From Bimuria novae-zelandiae CBS 107.79 (lineage: Eukaryota; Ascomycota; Dothideomycetes; Pleosporales; Didymosphaeriaceae), in NCBI GenBank assembly GCA_010015655.1, contig ML976752.1:1-64000 (forward strand): a DNA stretch of 64,000 nucleotides, given 5' to 3'. A program made the position numbers and the translations under genes. The notes below the pieces were generated by a model that saw only the letters and a list, made by a program, of their open reading frames with translations, was not told the origin of the DNA and made no database searches. Positions 1 to 11,759 of the stretch are shown in pieces. Every line of letters begins with the position of its first letter. The first letter of the stretch is position 1.

Positions 1-510
1 TTTATTAGTGTTAGTGTCTGCTAAGACAAGTTTACGCCAGTAATCTTTTAGCTTTTCCTATAATCTAATAATTATGCTCTTAGAATCGAATGTAAATGTC
101 TAGATCCTAGTTATGTACATGTTAGCGGCGATAGCGTTAGCTTGGGTGTACTTCTTTCGCAGGTAAGCCCAGAACTAGAAGGCAGTGTTATACTTATTAA
201 CTAGGGCCTAGTCGTCGTCGCTAAGAAATCTAAATAAAAGGTTAATTGTAATTGCCTTGTCCTCTAGGTACTTGTCTCTCTTATCAACATTAATGCGGGC
301 CTTAACAGTCTTGTTATCTATAATGTCTAGTCCTTTTACAGCATCTAACAGGTCTTTAGTAGTAATAATTTAGTAGTGCTCCTCTAGGCTTCTCTCGCAC
401 ACGTAAAAGACTCTTTTCCCTCTTAGCTTAACTTTATTCTGGCGGAACCAACTATCATGATTCTCCGCTGTGAGTTTAGGAATCTCCCACTGTCCCTTCT
501 CTTCGGCCAT
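1..510 (-). pseudogene. Copia gag fragment, RIP-degraded, cut by window edge
   Basis: Reading the minus strand from an ATG at 510-508 gives a protein whose start resembles the N-terminus of fungal Ty1/copia gag (a conserved Lys-Leu-x-x-x-Asn-His-Asp-x-Trp type opening), followed by helical, charged sequence. The frame stays readable to the window edge but is interrupted by several TAA/TAG codons. These sit where Gln or Trp would be expected, the usual outcome of C-to-T change on either strand. The rest of the polyprotein lies left of the window. The LTR at 703-1203 lies upstream on the same strand, which supports the assignment. Family resemblance was judged by eye only. Confidence 0.7.
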
Positions 511-550
511 TATATGTGTTCGGACGTGAGGAGGCTCACATGTGTCGATT

Positions 551-698
551 GCAGGCGATGCGGGCGATGCGGGCGATGCAGGCGGTGCAGGTGGTGCAGA
601 CGATGCAGGCGATGCAGGCGATGCAGGCGATGCAGGCGATGCAGGCGATGCAGGCGATGAGGTAATGCAGGCGATGCGTTATGCTGCAGGCGGTGCAG
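551..698. repeat. 9-bp minisatellite in Copia leader
   Basis: About sixteen imperfect head-to-tail copies of a 9-mer (consensus GATGCAGGC) lie between the Copia LTR and its gag start codon. The period is a multiple of three, so both strands give open three-residue repeats, including a spurious Cys-Arg-Arg repeat on the plus strand. This GC-rich block stands out from the AT-rich surroundings. Confidence 0.9.
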
Positions 699-702
699 TC
701 GT

Positions 703-1203
703 TGTCAATTCTCGAGCGTAGAGAAGGTGTGTATAGGTGAAGTTAATTCCTGCTTGAATCTAAGTCCTGCGCGACTCTAGTTAATAACTAATTCCTTTTA
801 TAAATTGTAGCTAAGTTCTGCGTGACTCTTAAGGTTTAATTCCTTCTTAAATCTAAGTCCTGCGTAACTTTAGTAGTAACTAATTTCTTTCGTAAATTAT
901 AGCTAAGTCCTGCGTAACTCTAGAGAAATAATAACGTTAGTTAGCAACTAGGCTTATAACCTATTAGAACAAGGTCCCTCTAGTAGTATAATTACTATAA
1001 ATAACTAAGTAAGTAAGGGACAAGGCGGGGTAACTATAACGTATTATATTAACTATCGTGTGTAGCGTACTAGATTAAACAAGCTATCGTGAGGTACAAT
1101 CTGTACAATTAAGCAGGGACCACCAGGCTTGGCACTCTTCTGTACAGCAAGTACCACAAGCCTACCTTCCACCAATCTGGACTGAACCCATATATTCTCA
1201 ACA
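703..1203 (-). repeat. Putative 5' LTR of the left-edge Copia element
   Basis: On the minus strand the segment begins TGTTGAGAATATATGGG and ends GAATTGACA, so it has TG...CA termini of LTR type. It lies directly upstream of the leader and gag on that strand. Inside (about 746-930) are four tandem copies of a roughly 45-bp unit that contains a degenerate AAGTCCTGCGTAACTCTAG motif. The partner LTR would be outside the window, so the boundaries rest on the termini and position only. Confidence 0.6.
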
Positions 1204-3640
1204 GTATAGTAATTAATAATAATAATCTTATAAGTAGAATAAAACGCGTTAAATTCGTAAAAAAAAGTCTTTTACTTTTAGCTACTTTTTAAAATCTTAT
1301 TTATAAGGTAGACTATACTAATAACTATAATATTAGTAAAATCTTCGTGGCTAACTTTGTTAAGGGCAGGCTAAATTTAGGTAGGAGAAGAAGTTAGTAG
1401 AGTATATCTTAAAGTTATCTAAAATAAGTTAGACTAAAGTATACTTGTCTAGTGCAGCTAGTGAGCTTGTAGGTATAGCACCCTTTATAGGACACTATAT
1501 TACCCGCTATTACCTACTAATAGACGTATTTATAAGTAATATAGTTAATATACTAGCGTTTAATTATCGCTTATAGTAAAATTAGGCCTTAAAAACTAAG
1601 TTTATTAAGTTTACAAGTGCGCACATCTAGGCTAATAAAAATAAAAAAAATTAAAAAAGTAAGGAGCTAAGTTAAAAGGTAAGAAGAAGTAATAAAAAAG
1701 TATAAAAAAGGTTTAAAACTTACTTTGCGGGCTTTAAAAAGACTAAACCTTTTGATAAACTAGCTAAGGAGAATTATGCTGGCGTTAAAAATAATAGTTT
1801 TATTTTTAAAAAGCTTAGTCTTTTTAAATTAGCAATTAAGTAATTATAATAGGAACGGGGCTTTTTTTAGTTTATTATTAAAATTAATAGCACGTTTCTA
1901 ATGCTTAAGAGTCCTTATTACGTAAGTATTACATAAAGGGCTAGCTATCTTATTAGAATAAGAAAAGGAATTAGATTATAAAGTTAGAGAACACTAAGCT
2001 AAAATAAGAAAGAAGAGAGTATAAAAAAGTAAGGTTTAAAAGCTAAGCAAGAAGTAATTTTATATATATAAAAATAAGTAAACGCACTAGCGCGAATACA
2101 CTACTATAATAACTACTTATAGTAAAAATATAAAATTAAACACGCGAGAATAGAACTAGTATAAGGTTTATAATAGTAAAAGGATTATAAGTAGATAATA
2201 AAATAATCGCGAAGCTATATAGTAAGATAAAACGTAAAGATTTTTCTTTACCCTTAATAAAAGGAAGGGAGGTATATAATAAGCTACGCTTAAAGCTTAA
2301 CTTTAACCTTTCTATTAAGTTTATAAGTATTCTCTTAGCACCTTTAGCTTCTTGAGCACCTAGCCCCTTATAAGGGCTAATTAACTTACTTAACTTACCT
2401 ACTAACGTGCTAGCTTTTACTCTTATAAAGTTAGTTTCTATTGCTCTCGTACTTGCTATAAACGCTATCGGTCAGCGCATCTTTCTACTAAATCTCTATA
2501 TTATATAGGATAATAATCTTTTTAACACGATCCCTATACTTAAATATTTTAGATTTAAAGGTGTTAGCTAGGCTAGGATAGTCTACTTAATAAAAATAGT
2601 AATATAGGAGATTTTTAAGGTAATAGTAAAGGCAAAGTTATAAGTAAAGATACTAGTTATTAGCACTCGCACGTAGGTAAAACTCTTAAAAAAGCGCTTT
2701 AATAGTAACCTAATAAAGCTTAAAATATAGTATACACGCAAGCTAAAGTAAGGAGATACTGACTAGGCACTTTTATAAAGTTAGTAGGTGCTTTAGATAG
2801 CTTAAAAGGATAATTAGATTATTTTTTTTACTAGCACTATTACTAAGCGTAAGTACTTTACCCTTAATACTATGCTAAGGCTCTACTAATAATAAATATT
2901 ATAAGTAACTTAGATTATTATTAAGCGCCGTTGACGCTTTAAAATAGCTTAAAATAATAAGAAACTCTTTAAGAAAGCGTTTAACAATAAGCCTATTAAG
3001 TTACTAAGTATTCCTTAAATAAGAGATAACTATAATAGCTATAAAAGTAAAATTAATAGCTTTAATTAAACGTAAAGCTACTACTTTATATAGTAGGTCC
3101 GCTAGCGTACCTAGCGCCCTTTCTAGTACTTCTTATTAGATCTAACGCTTAATAACTACTATAAACTCTCCTTGTATTCCTCTCGCAACTTCGCCAAACG
3201 CTCTAGCTATAAGAAGTTTATATATAAGCTTATTAAGTAATTTTTTAAGCGCGGCGGACGCCTCGAGTAAGACTTAAATAAGTATTAGTAACTTAATAAC
3301 GTTATAACCTCTAAAAAGAATGCTTTTAAGAGCTCTTATACATCTATAAAGCTATTTATAAAGAGTAAAAGCTATAATAATTACCCAATAATAAGGCGTA
3401 TAACTAATAAGAAGCTCTTATTTTAGATATCTTTAGTATAAGTTATAGGCAACTTACGCTTATTTTATAGTTCTTAGTATCCTCCGCATACGTATTATAG
3501 TTATACGCTTTACTAGCTACCTTTATATAGGCTAGAAGTTAATACTAAGTGCTAGGCTAAGCATCTCCGCTGGCATTAAACAATTAGCTAAACAGAGCAT
3601 AAAATAAGCATGTAAATCTATTTAAGACCCTCAGAAATGT
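1204..3640. other. AT-rich RIP-degraded relic, unrecognised
   Basis: About 2.4 kb of strongly TA-enriched DNA has no ORF above about 60 codons. Some plus-strand stretches (for example 1380-1560 and 2400-2600) read as plausible protein if stops at Gln/Trp positions are ignored, which points to a decayed coding repeat. I could not recognise a transposase, reverse transcriptase or gag. No flanking terminal repeats were found. Confidence 0.6.
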
Positions 3641-3935
3641 AATGTTCTACGAAGTTACCCTACAAAGGCATAATCGTTGGTGCTCTGCCAAGTCGGAGCA
3701 ATTCATCCGATTGGCCACGAGTATATGGCCCGTGCCAGGGCGAGGTTGGCCATGCGGGGGATAGAGAACAGGTAGGTAGAGGTACATGTGTCGCAGCTTA
3801 TGATTTCGTCACTTTCCAAGCCTTATGTAACCACCCTTGCAAAGCACTATTATCTATTAAGTACAGCGATTTTCTAGCGGCCGTGCGCGCAGAATAACCG
3901 AAGTATAGGAACCGGAAACCGATTTCGGTCACCAC
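3641..3935. other. Non-repetitive island, no gene seen
   Basis: A short stretch of normal base composition lies between the relic and the first LINE. It ends at the 13-mer that also follows both LINEs. The two small minus-strand ORFs at its right side overlap the LINE 5' end and have no recognisable content. Confidence 0.5.
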
Positions 3936-3949
3936 TGTATGTAGGATTG
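3936..3949 (+). repeat. TGTATGTAGGATTG target-site-like repeat, copy 1
   Basis: The same 14-mer recurs at 9706-9719, and its first 13 bases recur at 16994-17006. The three copies bracket LINE 1 and LINE 2. They behave either as target-site duplications of successive insertions into the same short site or as copies of the element's 3' end. Confidence 0.8.
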
Positions 3950-4014
3950 GATTAATCGGAAAAGAACGGGACCGGCGGAACACTTATTCGGAATACAACT
4001 CGAAATACGGAACC

Positions 4015-5580
4015 TTGGGGATGAGCTTGCGATCTGGGCTTGCGAGAGAGGTGGCGTTCTTGACCCCTGAACGCGACCGTGGAAGTGACCGCGACCGCAA
4101 CCACGACGCGTTATCCTTGCCATCTAAGCTACCAGCACCACAGAAGAGACAAGCAAGAAACACCATCAAGCAAAGCGAACGCTACCGCAGGCCACTGTCA
4201 CAGCCAGACCCATCAGCCAACGACTCTGACACCATCCTGATTGCAAACAGCCAACCCGACCCTCGAACTAGGAGGAGCACCACGACTAATAAAGACCTGC
4301 TTATCGCTCTAATAGAGATCATCCAGCAATAAACTAAGACTATTAGGAACCTTGAGCGCGAAACCAAAGAGATTAGACAGAACTAGCAAGCACTTATTAA
4401 TTACAATATTAAGCTTATTAACAAAGTCGCTAAGCTCAAGACGCGCGTTAATAACCTTGCGGCAGCGGCACCCTCTAGTGCGCGTTTCTGGGCCGCGGTA
4501 ACGGGTGCGAGCACGCCCGCGGGACCAAGCGCCACTGCCAGAACGCTATCGAGCCAGCAGCACGCTATTATCGTTTCGGAAATACCTGCTCGACCCACAG
4601 AGCCAGCCAGTCATCGTCAATCCTTCCTTTTCTTGTATTTTCTTGAACGCAAAAAACTTAAATCTTCTAAAAAATTTAAGGGGGGTACTTATAACTCTAT
4701 AGAAGCCCTTTATCTACTTTTAGTATATTATTATCCAAAGTTCCTTGTGTGGTGGAGAGAAAAGCGAAAAAAAGGAGACCAGAACAGAAAATACGCGCAG
4801 TCTGATGAGAAATACGCCTTAAGTGGGTCGAGCAGGTATTTCCAGAATCACCGATAACCGCACTAGCCTCGCTCCCATTAACGTGCCCAACGTTATAGTA
4901 GATATCTCTAGAGCAGATGGCGAAGATGGCAGAATGTCAGCGGGTATAGTTAGAGCAGCGGTGGAAAAGGAAATGCGCACGATAGAGAACCACGGCAACT
5001 GGCGATGCCGAGTGGTCACCGTTAACTACGCGACCCGAAGTTGGATTAGGATCGCGTGCAGAGACAAAGACGAGCATGAGCTTATTAAGAGGGCGGCGGA
5101 GAAGATCGGCGCAGGCTCGCGCGTGTTACGCGATGAGCTCTTTCTAGTTAAGATTAACAACGTTAAGAGAACAGCAGTGCTAGATAAGAAGGACGAAATC
5201 AGAGCAGGAGCAGCAGAAGCCTTTAGCGAAGAGAATAGAACGATAGTTACCAAGATCGCGTGGCTAAGCAAGAGAGACGTCCCGAAGGCGTACGGATCCA
5301 TGGTAGTGTACGTGACGAAGAAAAGCGATGCAAGGAGGCTCGTCGTAGAAGGCTTCTTCCACGCTGGTGGAGAGTCTGGCACGACAAGCGCGTTCGAACA
5401 CCGGCCACGGCCCGGACAATGCTATAACTGCCAAGAGCTTGGCCACAAAGCGTACTAGTGCAAGAAAACGCAGAGGTATAGGCAATACGCGAAAGATAGC
5501 TACTACTACAAGAGCTATAGCGAAGTAGTGACAAAGTGCGTGCTGTGCGGAGGGCCGCACGAGTTGTTTAGTAGAAACTA
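4015..5580 (+). pseudogene. LINE 1 ORF1, gag-like nucleic-acid-binding protein
   Basis: An open segment from ATG 4015 is basic and is followed, after RIP-type stops, by a coiled-coil-like part (4330-4480) and then an insertion (4578-4843). The long open part from about 4844 ends in two zinc knuckles. The first has Cys-x2-Cys-x4-His-x4-Cys spacing at about 5420-5461 and is broken by a TAG where a Trp is likely. The second, Cys-x2-Cys-x3-His-x4-Cys type, is near 5538-5580. Such proteins coat LINE RNA. The reading frame is not intact. Confidence 0.75.
4578..4843. repeat. Fold-back insertion with 21-bp perfect inverted repeats
   Basis: GGAAATACCTGCTCGACCCA at 4578-4597 (21 bp with the next base) is the exact reverse complement of 4823-4843. 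About 224 bp lie between, AT-richer than the adjacent ORF1 and absent from the matching position of LINE 2, where ORF1-like sequence runs on. It looks like a MITE-sized or fold-back insertion, or a template-switch inversion. No clear target-site duplication was seen. Confidence 0.7.
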
Positions 5581-5603
5581 TTAGATACTTTACCTACCTT
5601 AAC

Positions 5604-8600
5604 ATGAATAGAGCATTCCGCATAATCTAGCTTAATGTTAGAAAACAAGGCGAAGTACACGACAGCCTAATAAATAACGAAGAGATGCAAGATGTAATAG
5701 TAGTGGCTATCTAGGAGCCGCACGCACGGAGGATGCAAGGCAGGCTACTAATAACACCCATGCTCTATTATAAGTGGACCAAGATAGTGCCATCGATCTA
5801 GCAAGAGGGGAGATGGCCGATACGGAGCATACTGTGGGTGAGCAGAGAAGTAGAGGCGGAGCAGGTACAGATTAAGTTACTAGACTTAATAGCAGCGATC
5901 ATCCGGCTGCACGAGAGACGGGTATTGGTAGTGTCAGTGTACATACCAGGAGGAAACCCGCAGGCGCTACGAGACACATGCAATAAGCTAGACGAGGTAA
6001 TTATAGATATGAGACGAGGGGCCGATATAGTAGTAGACGTTGTGTTGGCTGGCGATTTCAATTAACACGACTAGCTATGGGGAGGAGAGGATGTGACGAT
6101 GGTTAGATAGGGCGAAGCCAACCTAATTATCGACCTAATAATAGAGCACGCGCTCAACAGCCTGCTCCCGCGTAGTACCAAGACGTGGTAGGGCGGAGAC
6201 TACGAGACGACAATCGACTTGGTGCTAGCATCGAAAGAGTTGGCAGATATAGTGGCGAGATACGCAATCTATGCAACCAAACACGGTTCTAACTATAGGA
6301 CAATCGAGACTGTCTTTAACAGCCCGGTCCCAGCGCCACAGCAGCAGGAGCAGCTTCTGCTTAAGAACGCTCCGTGGAAAGCGATTAGGGACAGAATCTC
6401 CAGGGCGCTTAGTGCGAGTCTGCCAGCGGGCACGATGCAGTAGAGAACAGATAGACTAATAGTAGCGGTGCTAGAGGCGGTGCACGCACTAACACCAAGA
6501 GCTAGGCTATTACCGTACGCAAAGAGGTAGTAGACGCAGGACTTAACATAGTTACATCGCATCTATACGCACTGGAGGAACTAAGCGAGAGCGGCGAGAC
6601 GCTTAGGAGCTGCTAGACTAGATCTAGAAGAGACTGCAAAGGGAGCGTCAAAGCAGTACCATAAGGCCATTCGACAGCAGAAGAGAAAGCACTGGGATAA
6701 CTTCCTAGCAGACAATAATAATATCTAGAACGCGGCCAAATACCTAAAGACAGGTAACGAGGCGTTTAGGACCGTCCCAGCACTCTATAGAACGGACGGA
6801 ACAACTACAACTAACCATGGGGAGCAAGCCAAGAAGCTACTTAGCACCTTCTTCCCTCCGCTTCCCAGCCACATTAACGACGAAGGACACAGGCCGTAGA
6901 GAGCACCTGTAGAGATGCCGCCCATATGCTCGAGGAGGTGGAAAGGCAGCTGCACGCCGCAAAGCCATGGAAAGCACCTGGAGACGACGGACTGCCGGTT
7001 ATAGTGTGGAAGTAGGTCTGGCCGGTGGTTAAAGACCATGTTTTTGCGCTGTTTTAATAGTCGCTTAAAGAGGGATTGCTGCCTAGCTAATAGAGACATG
7101 CCAAGATTATCCCGCTTAAGAAGCCAGGCAAGGAAGACTACACTATTACAAAAGCGTAGAGGCTAATCTCACTACTGGCCACGCTGGGCAAACTGCTGGA
7201 GTCGGTGGTAGCAGAGAGGATCTCGCACATGGTCGAGACGCATAGGTTACTACCCACTAACCACTTTAGAGCGCGTAAGTAGCGATTAGCGGAACAAGCA
7301 CTAGTACTCCTTCAAGAATAAATCTACACCGCGTGGCGGGGCCAGCAAACTATTAGCCTAATTAGCTTTGACATTAAGGGGGCGTACAACGGAGTGTGCA
7401 AGGAAAGATTGCTGTAGAGGATAAAAGCGCGAGGTATACTAGAGACGCTGTTATAGTGGGTAGAGGCGTTCTATTTACAGCGCACCGCATCGATCCAGGT
7501 CAACAGATAGGCTTTCGAGATTAGAGAGTTGCCACAAGCAGGTCTACCGCAAGGGTCGCCGCTGTCCCCTATCCTGTTTCTCTTCTTTAATACGGACCTG
7601 GTGCAACAACACATTAACACATACGGTGGAGCAATCGCGTTCTTAGATGACTTTACCACGTGGGTTACAGGACTGACGGCGCAAAGCAACAGGGAGGGTA
7701 TCGAAGTAATTATTAGAAACGCACTAGACTGGGAAAGGAGAAGCAGGGCAACGTTCGAAGTAGAGAAGATAGCTATTATCCACTTCACTCGCAAAGTATA
7801 TAAGAGCGCCGCAGACCCCTTCGTTATTAAGGGGCAGAGCGTGGCGCCTAAGGACCACGTTAAGATACTTAGCGTGCTCATAGACGCCGGGCTCAAGTAC
7901 CACAAGCACATCGCAAGAGCAGCTGTAAAGGGGCTAGAAGCAGCACTAGAGCTTAGGAGGCTAAGAGGGCTCTCGCCTATGGTGGCACGGCAGCTGTTCA
8001 CGGCGACCGTCGCGCCGACGGTAGACTACGCGTCAAACGTGTGGATGTATGCCTGCAAGGACAAACTCGCAAGGCCCATCAACAGGGTGCAGAGAATAGG
8101 AGCACGGGCGATCGTGGGCACGTTCGCTACGATAGCGACATGGGTAGCAGAGGCAGAAGCGCACATCCCGAGCGCGCAAGAACGATTCTGGAAGCGAGCA
8201 GTCAAGCTGTGGACCAACATCCACGCGCTGCCCGAGACCAACCTATTGCAAAGAAACACGTCGCGCATGCGCAAGTTCAGGAGACAGTACCGCTCGCCGC
8301 TGTATTAGGTGGCAGAAGCGCTCAAAGACATAGAGATGGAGCAGATGGAGACGATCCGGCCATGCGTCTTGGCGCCATGGGAGGAGAGAGTGCAGGCAGT
8401 GACCGAGGAGGCGGTACACAGGCTTGAGGCGAACTGGTCGGTACGCATCGCGGTAAGCAGCTCGTCGCGCAACGGGGTAGTCGGAATGGGAGGTGCGATC
8501 AGCATACAAAACAACGAAACGCGGTCATTCTCTACTACACTAGGCAAGAGAGAGGAGCAGAACCCGTACTCGGCAGAGCTGGCGGCCATGGCCGAGGCGC

Positions 8601-9299
8601 TGAGTAGGCTACCAAAGCTCAGGTTTCGCAACATCGCATTAATAACAAGGAACAAAGCGGCTGTGCTCACGCTGAGGAGACCTCGGCAGCAGTCAGGTCA
8701 AAGTCATATTAGCCAGTTCTACAAGGCCGTGCAAACACTAAGAAGAGACAGCAACACGGTAACAGCGCTATGGCTGCCAGCAAGCGAAGAGTACGAGCTC
8801 GCACGCCTCGCCAAGCAAGAGGCAAAGACGTCAACAAGACTAGACGCCATGCCACAGACACAGCTTCCTAGGATGCAATCGACTACCCACAACATTACAC
8901 GTAAGCAAGGCAACGCTAAGAAAGTACTAGAAAAAGTAGGAAACTACTCTAAGCGAATCGACGCGGCACTGCCAGGAAAGCACACTCGATAACTGTACGA
9001 CTAGCTATCGCGGAAAGAAAGCAGCGTGCTCGCACAGCTCAAAACAGGCATAGCATAGCTAAACACGTATCTACACTAGATCAAAGCTTACGACACAGAC
9101 CAGTGTGAGTGCGGACAGGCGGCAGAGACAGTGGAGCACTTCTTATTTCAATACAGACAGTGGATAACACAGCAAACAGAGATGCTGCAGTGCACGCAGA
9201 CAAGTAGAGAAAACATGTCGCTCTACCTAGGCGGTAAAGCAGCGACAGACGGCGCGAAGTAGGTGCTAGACATGGACGCAGTGCAAGTAACAATTTAAT
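5604..9299 (+). pseudogene. LINE 1 ORF2: endonuclease, reverse transcriptase, RNase H
   Basis: The 5' part is an endonuclease/exonuclease/phosphatase domain, with an Glu-Pro-His motif near 5718 and a Gly-Asp-Phe-Asn motif at about 6050-6061. The reverse transcriptase core runs from about 7130 to 8010: Ser-Phe-Asp-Ile-Lys-Gly-Ala-Tyr near 7366, Gly-Leu-Pro-Gln-Gly-Ser-Pro near 7540, and catalytic Phe-Leu-Asp-Asp near 7640. A region at 8309-8992 resembles RNase H (Ser-Ala-Glu-Leu near 8570). The end (about 9100-9160) has a Cys-x-Cys-Gly...His...C-type motif. Numerous TAG/TAA codons interrupt it; the longest open pieces are 7529-8308 and 8309-8992. Confidence 0.8.
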
Positions 9300-9705
9300 T
9301 TACACTAGTGATAAGAAGACTTAACGTAAATTAATATTTAATAACTAGATAAACCTTATCTACTAACACAATACTTATTAATAAACTTATATAATATAAA
9401 GCAGATAACGCTTCAGCTACTAAAAATAGGACGCTAAATACTTAGAGAATCTCTTAAAGATGCTAACTTTGAGCTAGTCTGCTACGAATAATACTAACCT
9501 ACGAGCGCTTAATAAGAGATAGCAGGTAGAGAACAAGCGACATATATATTAAGTAAGGGCTTTAACTAGAATAATAAGCGGCATGAAGACGCGAGTTAAG
9601 GAAGACACAGGGGCTAGTAAGGCCACGATGTAGCATAAGCAGTGTAGTATTAGCCAGTGTTAGTAGCCCTTTCGGCTCGGCCGCCGGGCGTAAATAAATT
9701 GTGTG

Positions 9706-9719
9706 TGTATGTAGGATTG
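9706..9719 (+). repeat. TGTATGTAGGATTG repeat, copy 2 (LINE 1 / LINE 2 junction)
   Basis: Identical to the copy at 3936-3949. It directly follows the GT-rich tail of LINE 1 and precedes LINE 2, so the two LINEs lie head to tail with only this 14-mer between them. Confidence 0.8.
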
Positions 9720-9901
9720 AATCTAGGGATCGACCCCCATCGAAGGAAGAACGCCTACTGAACCCGATTAATCGTTGGACATTCTTTTATTCGCATCGCG
9801 CACACCTAATCAATCGTGCACCGCGTTGCAGCGGTCCTAAGAACCCACCGCTGCGGTACCCGACGCGCCAATGGCCATCTCAACCCCTAAACGCAACCCT
9901 A

Positions 9902-11691
9902 AGCTAGCGCATATAGTTCCTGCGCACAGAGGGTTCCTGCGCACCGCGCTAGAACACCCCACCTGCACAAAACACGCGATTTCTCAGTAACGCTGCTTAC
10001 AATTGCTATTAACTACACATAGATTTAAGCGCTGTAGCTACTATAGCTATAGTAGCTATTTCTAAGGTGCTTAGTATAGTAGATCTTTATTACTTAGCTA
10101 CTAAAGCTTTAGCTGCGCGCATAGCCTCCCTAATACTCTCTACCTTTGCAAAGCGTTAATTTAGGTTTACTTAAACGCGCTTACGCTAACGCTAAGAGGT
10201 AGATATCTCTAGCTGCTGCTTAAGTTGTCTTTTCTCTGCTTCTAGGCCTGTAGCTCTAGCATTTGCAGCTGCTAGAGCCTTACCTGCTTTCTGTAGGAGT
10301 AGCCGGGTGGTACGACCTAGATTCTCGACGCTCTGGACGCTGCGCTGCGCTATATAGAGATCGTGAGGGCCCTGGGGAGTAGAGAGGAAGTTCTGGATCT
10401 GCTGCTGAGGCTGCTGCTCACGTGTAGGCGTAGTAGGCCTCTGAGAGACCTGCGACGAGCTGAGCACGTAATTAATGTTAAATGGGCAGATACCAGATGC
10501 CTGCTAGCCAGCTCGAATTACACGCTCTGTAAAGTCTTCCTCCTTAGCTTAATAATAGCAGGTAATAAAGCGCTCCTTCTTAATAGGTGTAGCGTTGTCA
10601 AGTGATGCGAGCTCCTGGATCTGACGTCTATAGCTAGACTTAATTACAGAGAAAGGAGCGAGATTAAGAGGCTATAGGACGTGTGAGGTGTGCGCAGGTA
10701 GATAGAGGAGCTGTATACGATGTAGCTTGCAGAGCCATAGGAAGTCTATATTAATATGGCTGCCGTGACCGTCAAGTATCAGGAGCCTGTGCTGGCCATT
10801 AGATACAGCTGTCTCAGGTATAAATATACGCTGTAGCCACTTAACACCTATCGCTTTTGACGTCCATCCGTTCTCTAAGGTTGTATAGATCCAGTCAGGT
10901 ACGTAAGACAAGGAGAACTATGTTGTCTGTAGGCTCTAGCCCTTGAAGATGACTGCGCAGCGTAGTTTCCGCCCTGTCGCCAACACATACTTAATTATAG
11001 AGACCTACTCGCGATTCTCTAGAGACCAAATATAAGCCTTCTTTTTATAACTGCTAGAGAGTACTCTAGTGTTGGTACATACCCCTAGAGCAACGCCAGT
11101 CTCATCCATATTATATGTATTCTCCGCCTGTATGTTAAGCCGCCGTCGAGTCTACTTATAGAGCTCTAGGAACGTACGTATCTGCTCTAGTGTCGCTGCA
11201 TTAGCTCTCTGAGCCTCTAGCTTTCTGCCGACTACAGAGGCAACGCGTGGCTGGCGCTAGAAAAAGTGTAAGAGCTAAAGCTTGCCAATAGGCTAGTTGT
11301 CGCCATTTATACGCAAAATCTAATTCGCTATTTCTTAAGCGTAAGCGTGCGAGGGAGGGCAGGCGCGTACGTCTTCTTTAAGGATCTATTCTACTAGAAA
11401 ATCCTCCTATAAAGGAGTTAGTTACTATTAATGCTAATAGCTAAGCGCGCTGCTAGTTACACTGTTAAAATAATTACGTAGTATTAATTTAGGTAACTTA
11501 TAGGCCTTCGTAGTAGCGCGCTAACTAGAATAGACGTCTATATTAAGATCGCTAATAGCTAATTATATAGCTATTTTACGGGCGTCTATGTTAATAAGCG
11601 TTGTGGAGAGAAATCGCGTGTTTTCTATAGGTGGGGGGTTCTGGCGCGGAGCGCAGGAACCCTATATGCGCAGGAACTATATGCGCTAGCT
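9902..11691 (-). mobile_element. Fot1/pogo-type DNA transposon A, inserted in LINE 2
   Basis: This 1790-bp element is flanked by TA on both sides (9900-9901 and 11692-11693), the target duplication of Tc1/mariner-pogo elements. Terminal inverted repeats of about 80 bp start AGCTAGCGCATATAG and contain an internal direct repeat of GGTTCCTGCGCA type. Between them the minus strand encodes a degraded DDE transposase. The left junction lies about 180 bp into LINE 2, so the insertion is younger than LINE 2. Confidence 0.92.
10192..11600 (-). pseudogene. Fot1/pogo-like DDE transposase, inactivated
   Basis: Minus-strand translation gives the DDE_1 signature. Asn-Met-Asp-Glu-Thr-Gly (first catalytic Asp) is near 11110. 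Leu-Asp-Gly-His-Gly-Ser-His (second Asp) is in the open piece 10672-10911. The third motif, normally Gln-Pro-Leu-Asp, reads stop-Pro-Leu-Asn, with the codon at 10663-10665 changed GAT to AAT. A Gln-rich, coiled-coil C-terminus is open at 10192-10467. Several other TAG codons replace Trp/Gln. The enzyme cannot be functional. Confidence 0.88.
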
Positions 11692-11759
11692 TATTGCACC
11701 GCCGTTCCCAACCGAACTAGTAGCACTATAGAAGAACCGTACACGAAAGCCCACTAAGA

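Larger units (their letters stand above)
3950..9705 (+). mobile_element. LINE 1, Tad-like non-LTR retrotransposon, degraded
   Basis: This element of about 5.75 kb has the order expected of the fungal Tad1 clade. ORF1 carries CCHC zinc knuckles, and ORF2 carries an apurinic-type endonuclease, a reverse transcriptase, an RNase H-like domain and a C-terminal Cys-His motif. A GT-rich 3' end follows a conserved GCCGCCGGGCG block. Many single in-frame stops replace Gln or Trp codons while long open pieces remain, so it is less decayed than LINE 2. A 266-bp insertion bounded by inverted repeats interrupts ORF1. Confidence 0.85.

Noticed and set aside
457..660. Plus-strand ORF with a Cys-Arg-Arg repeat, resembling a Cys-rich peptide
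   Set aside because: It is the translation of a 9-bp minisatellite in a Copia leader; the period is a multiple of three, so frames stay open by arithmetic.
551..698. Regularly spaced repeats that might suggest a CRISPR-like array
   Set aside because: The units are 9 bp and contiguous with no spacers, and the genome is fungal.
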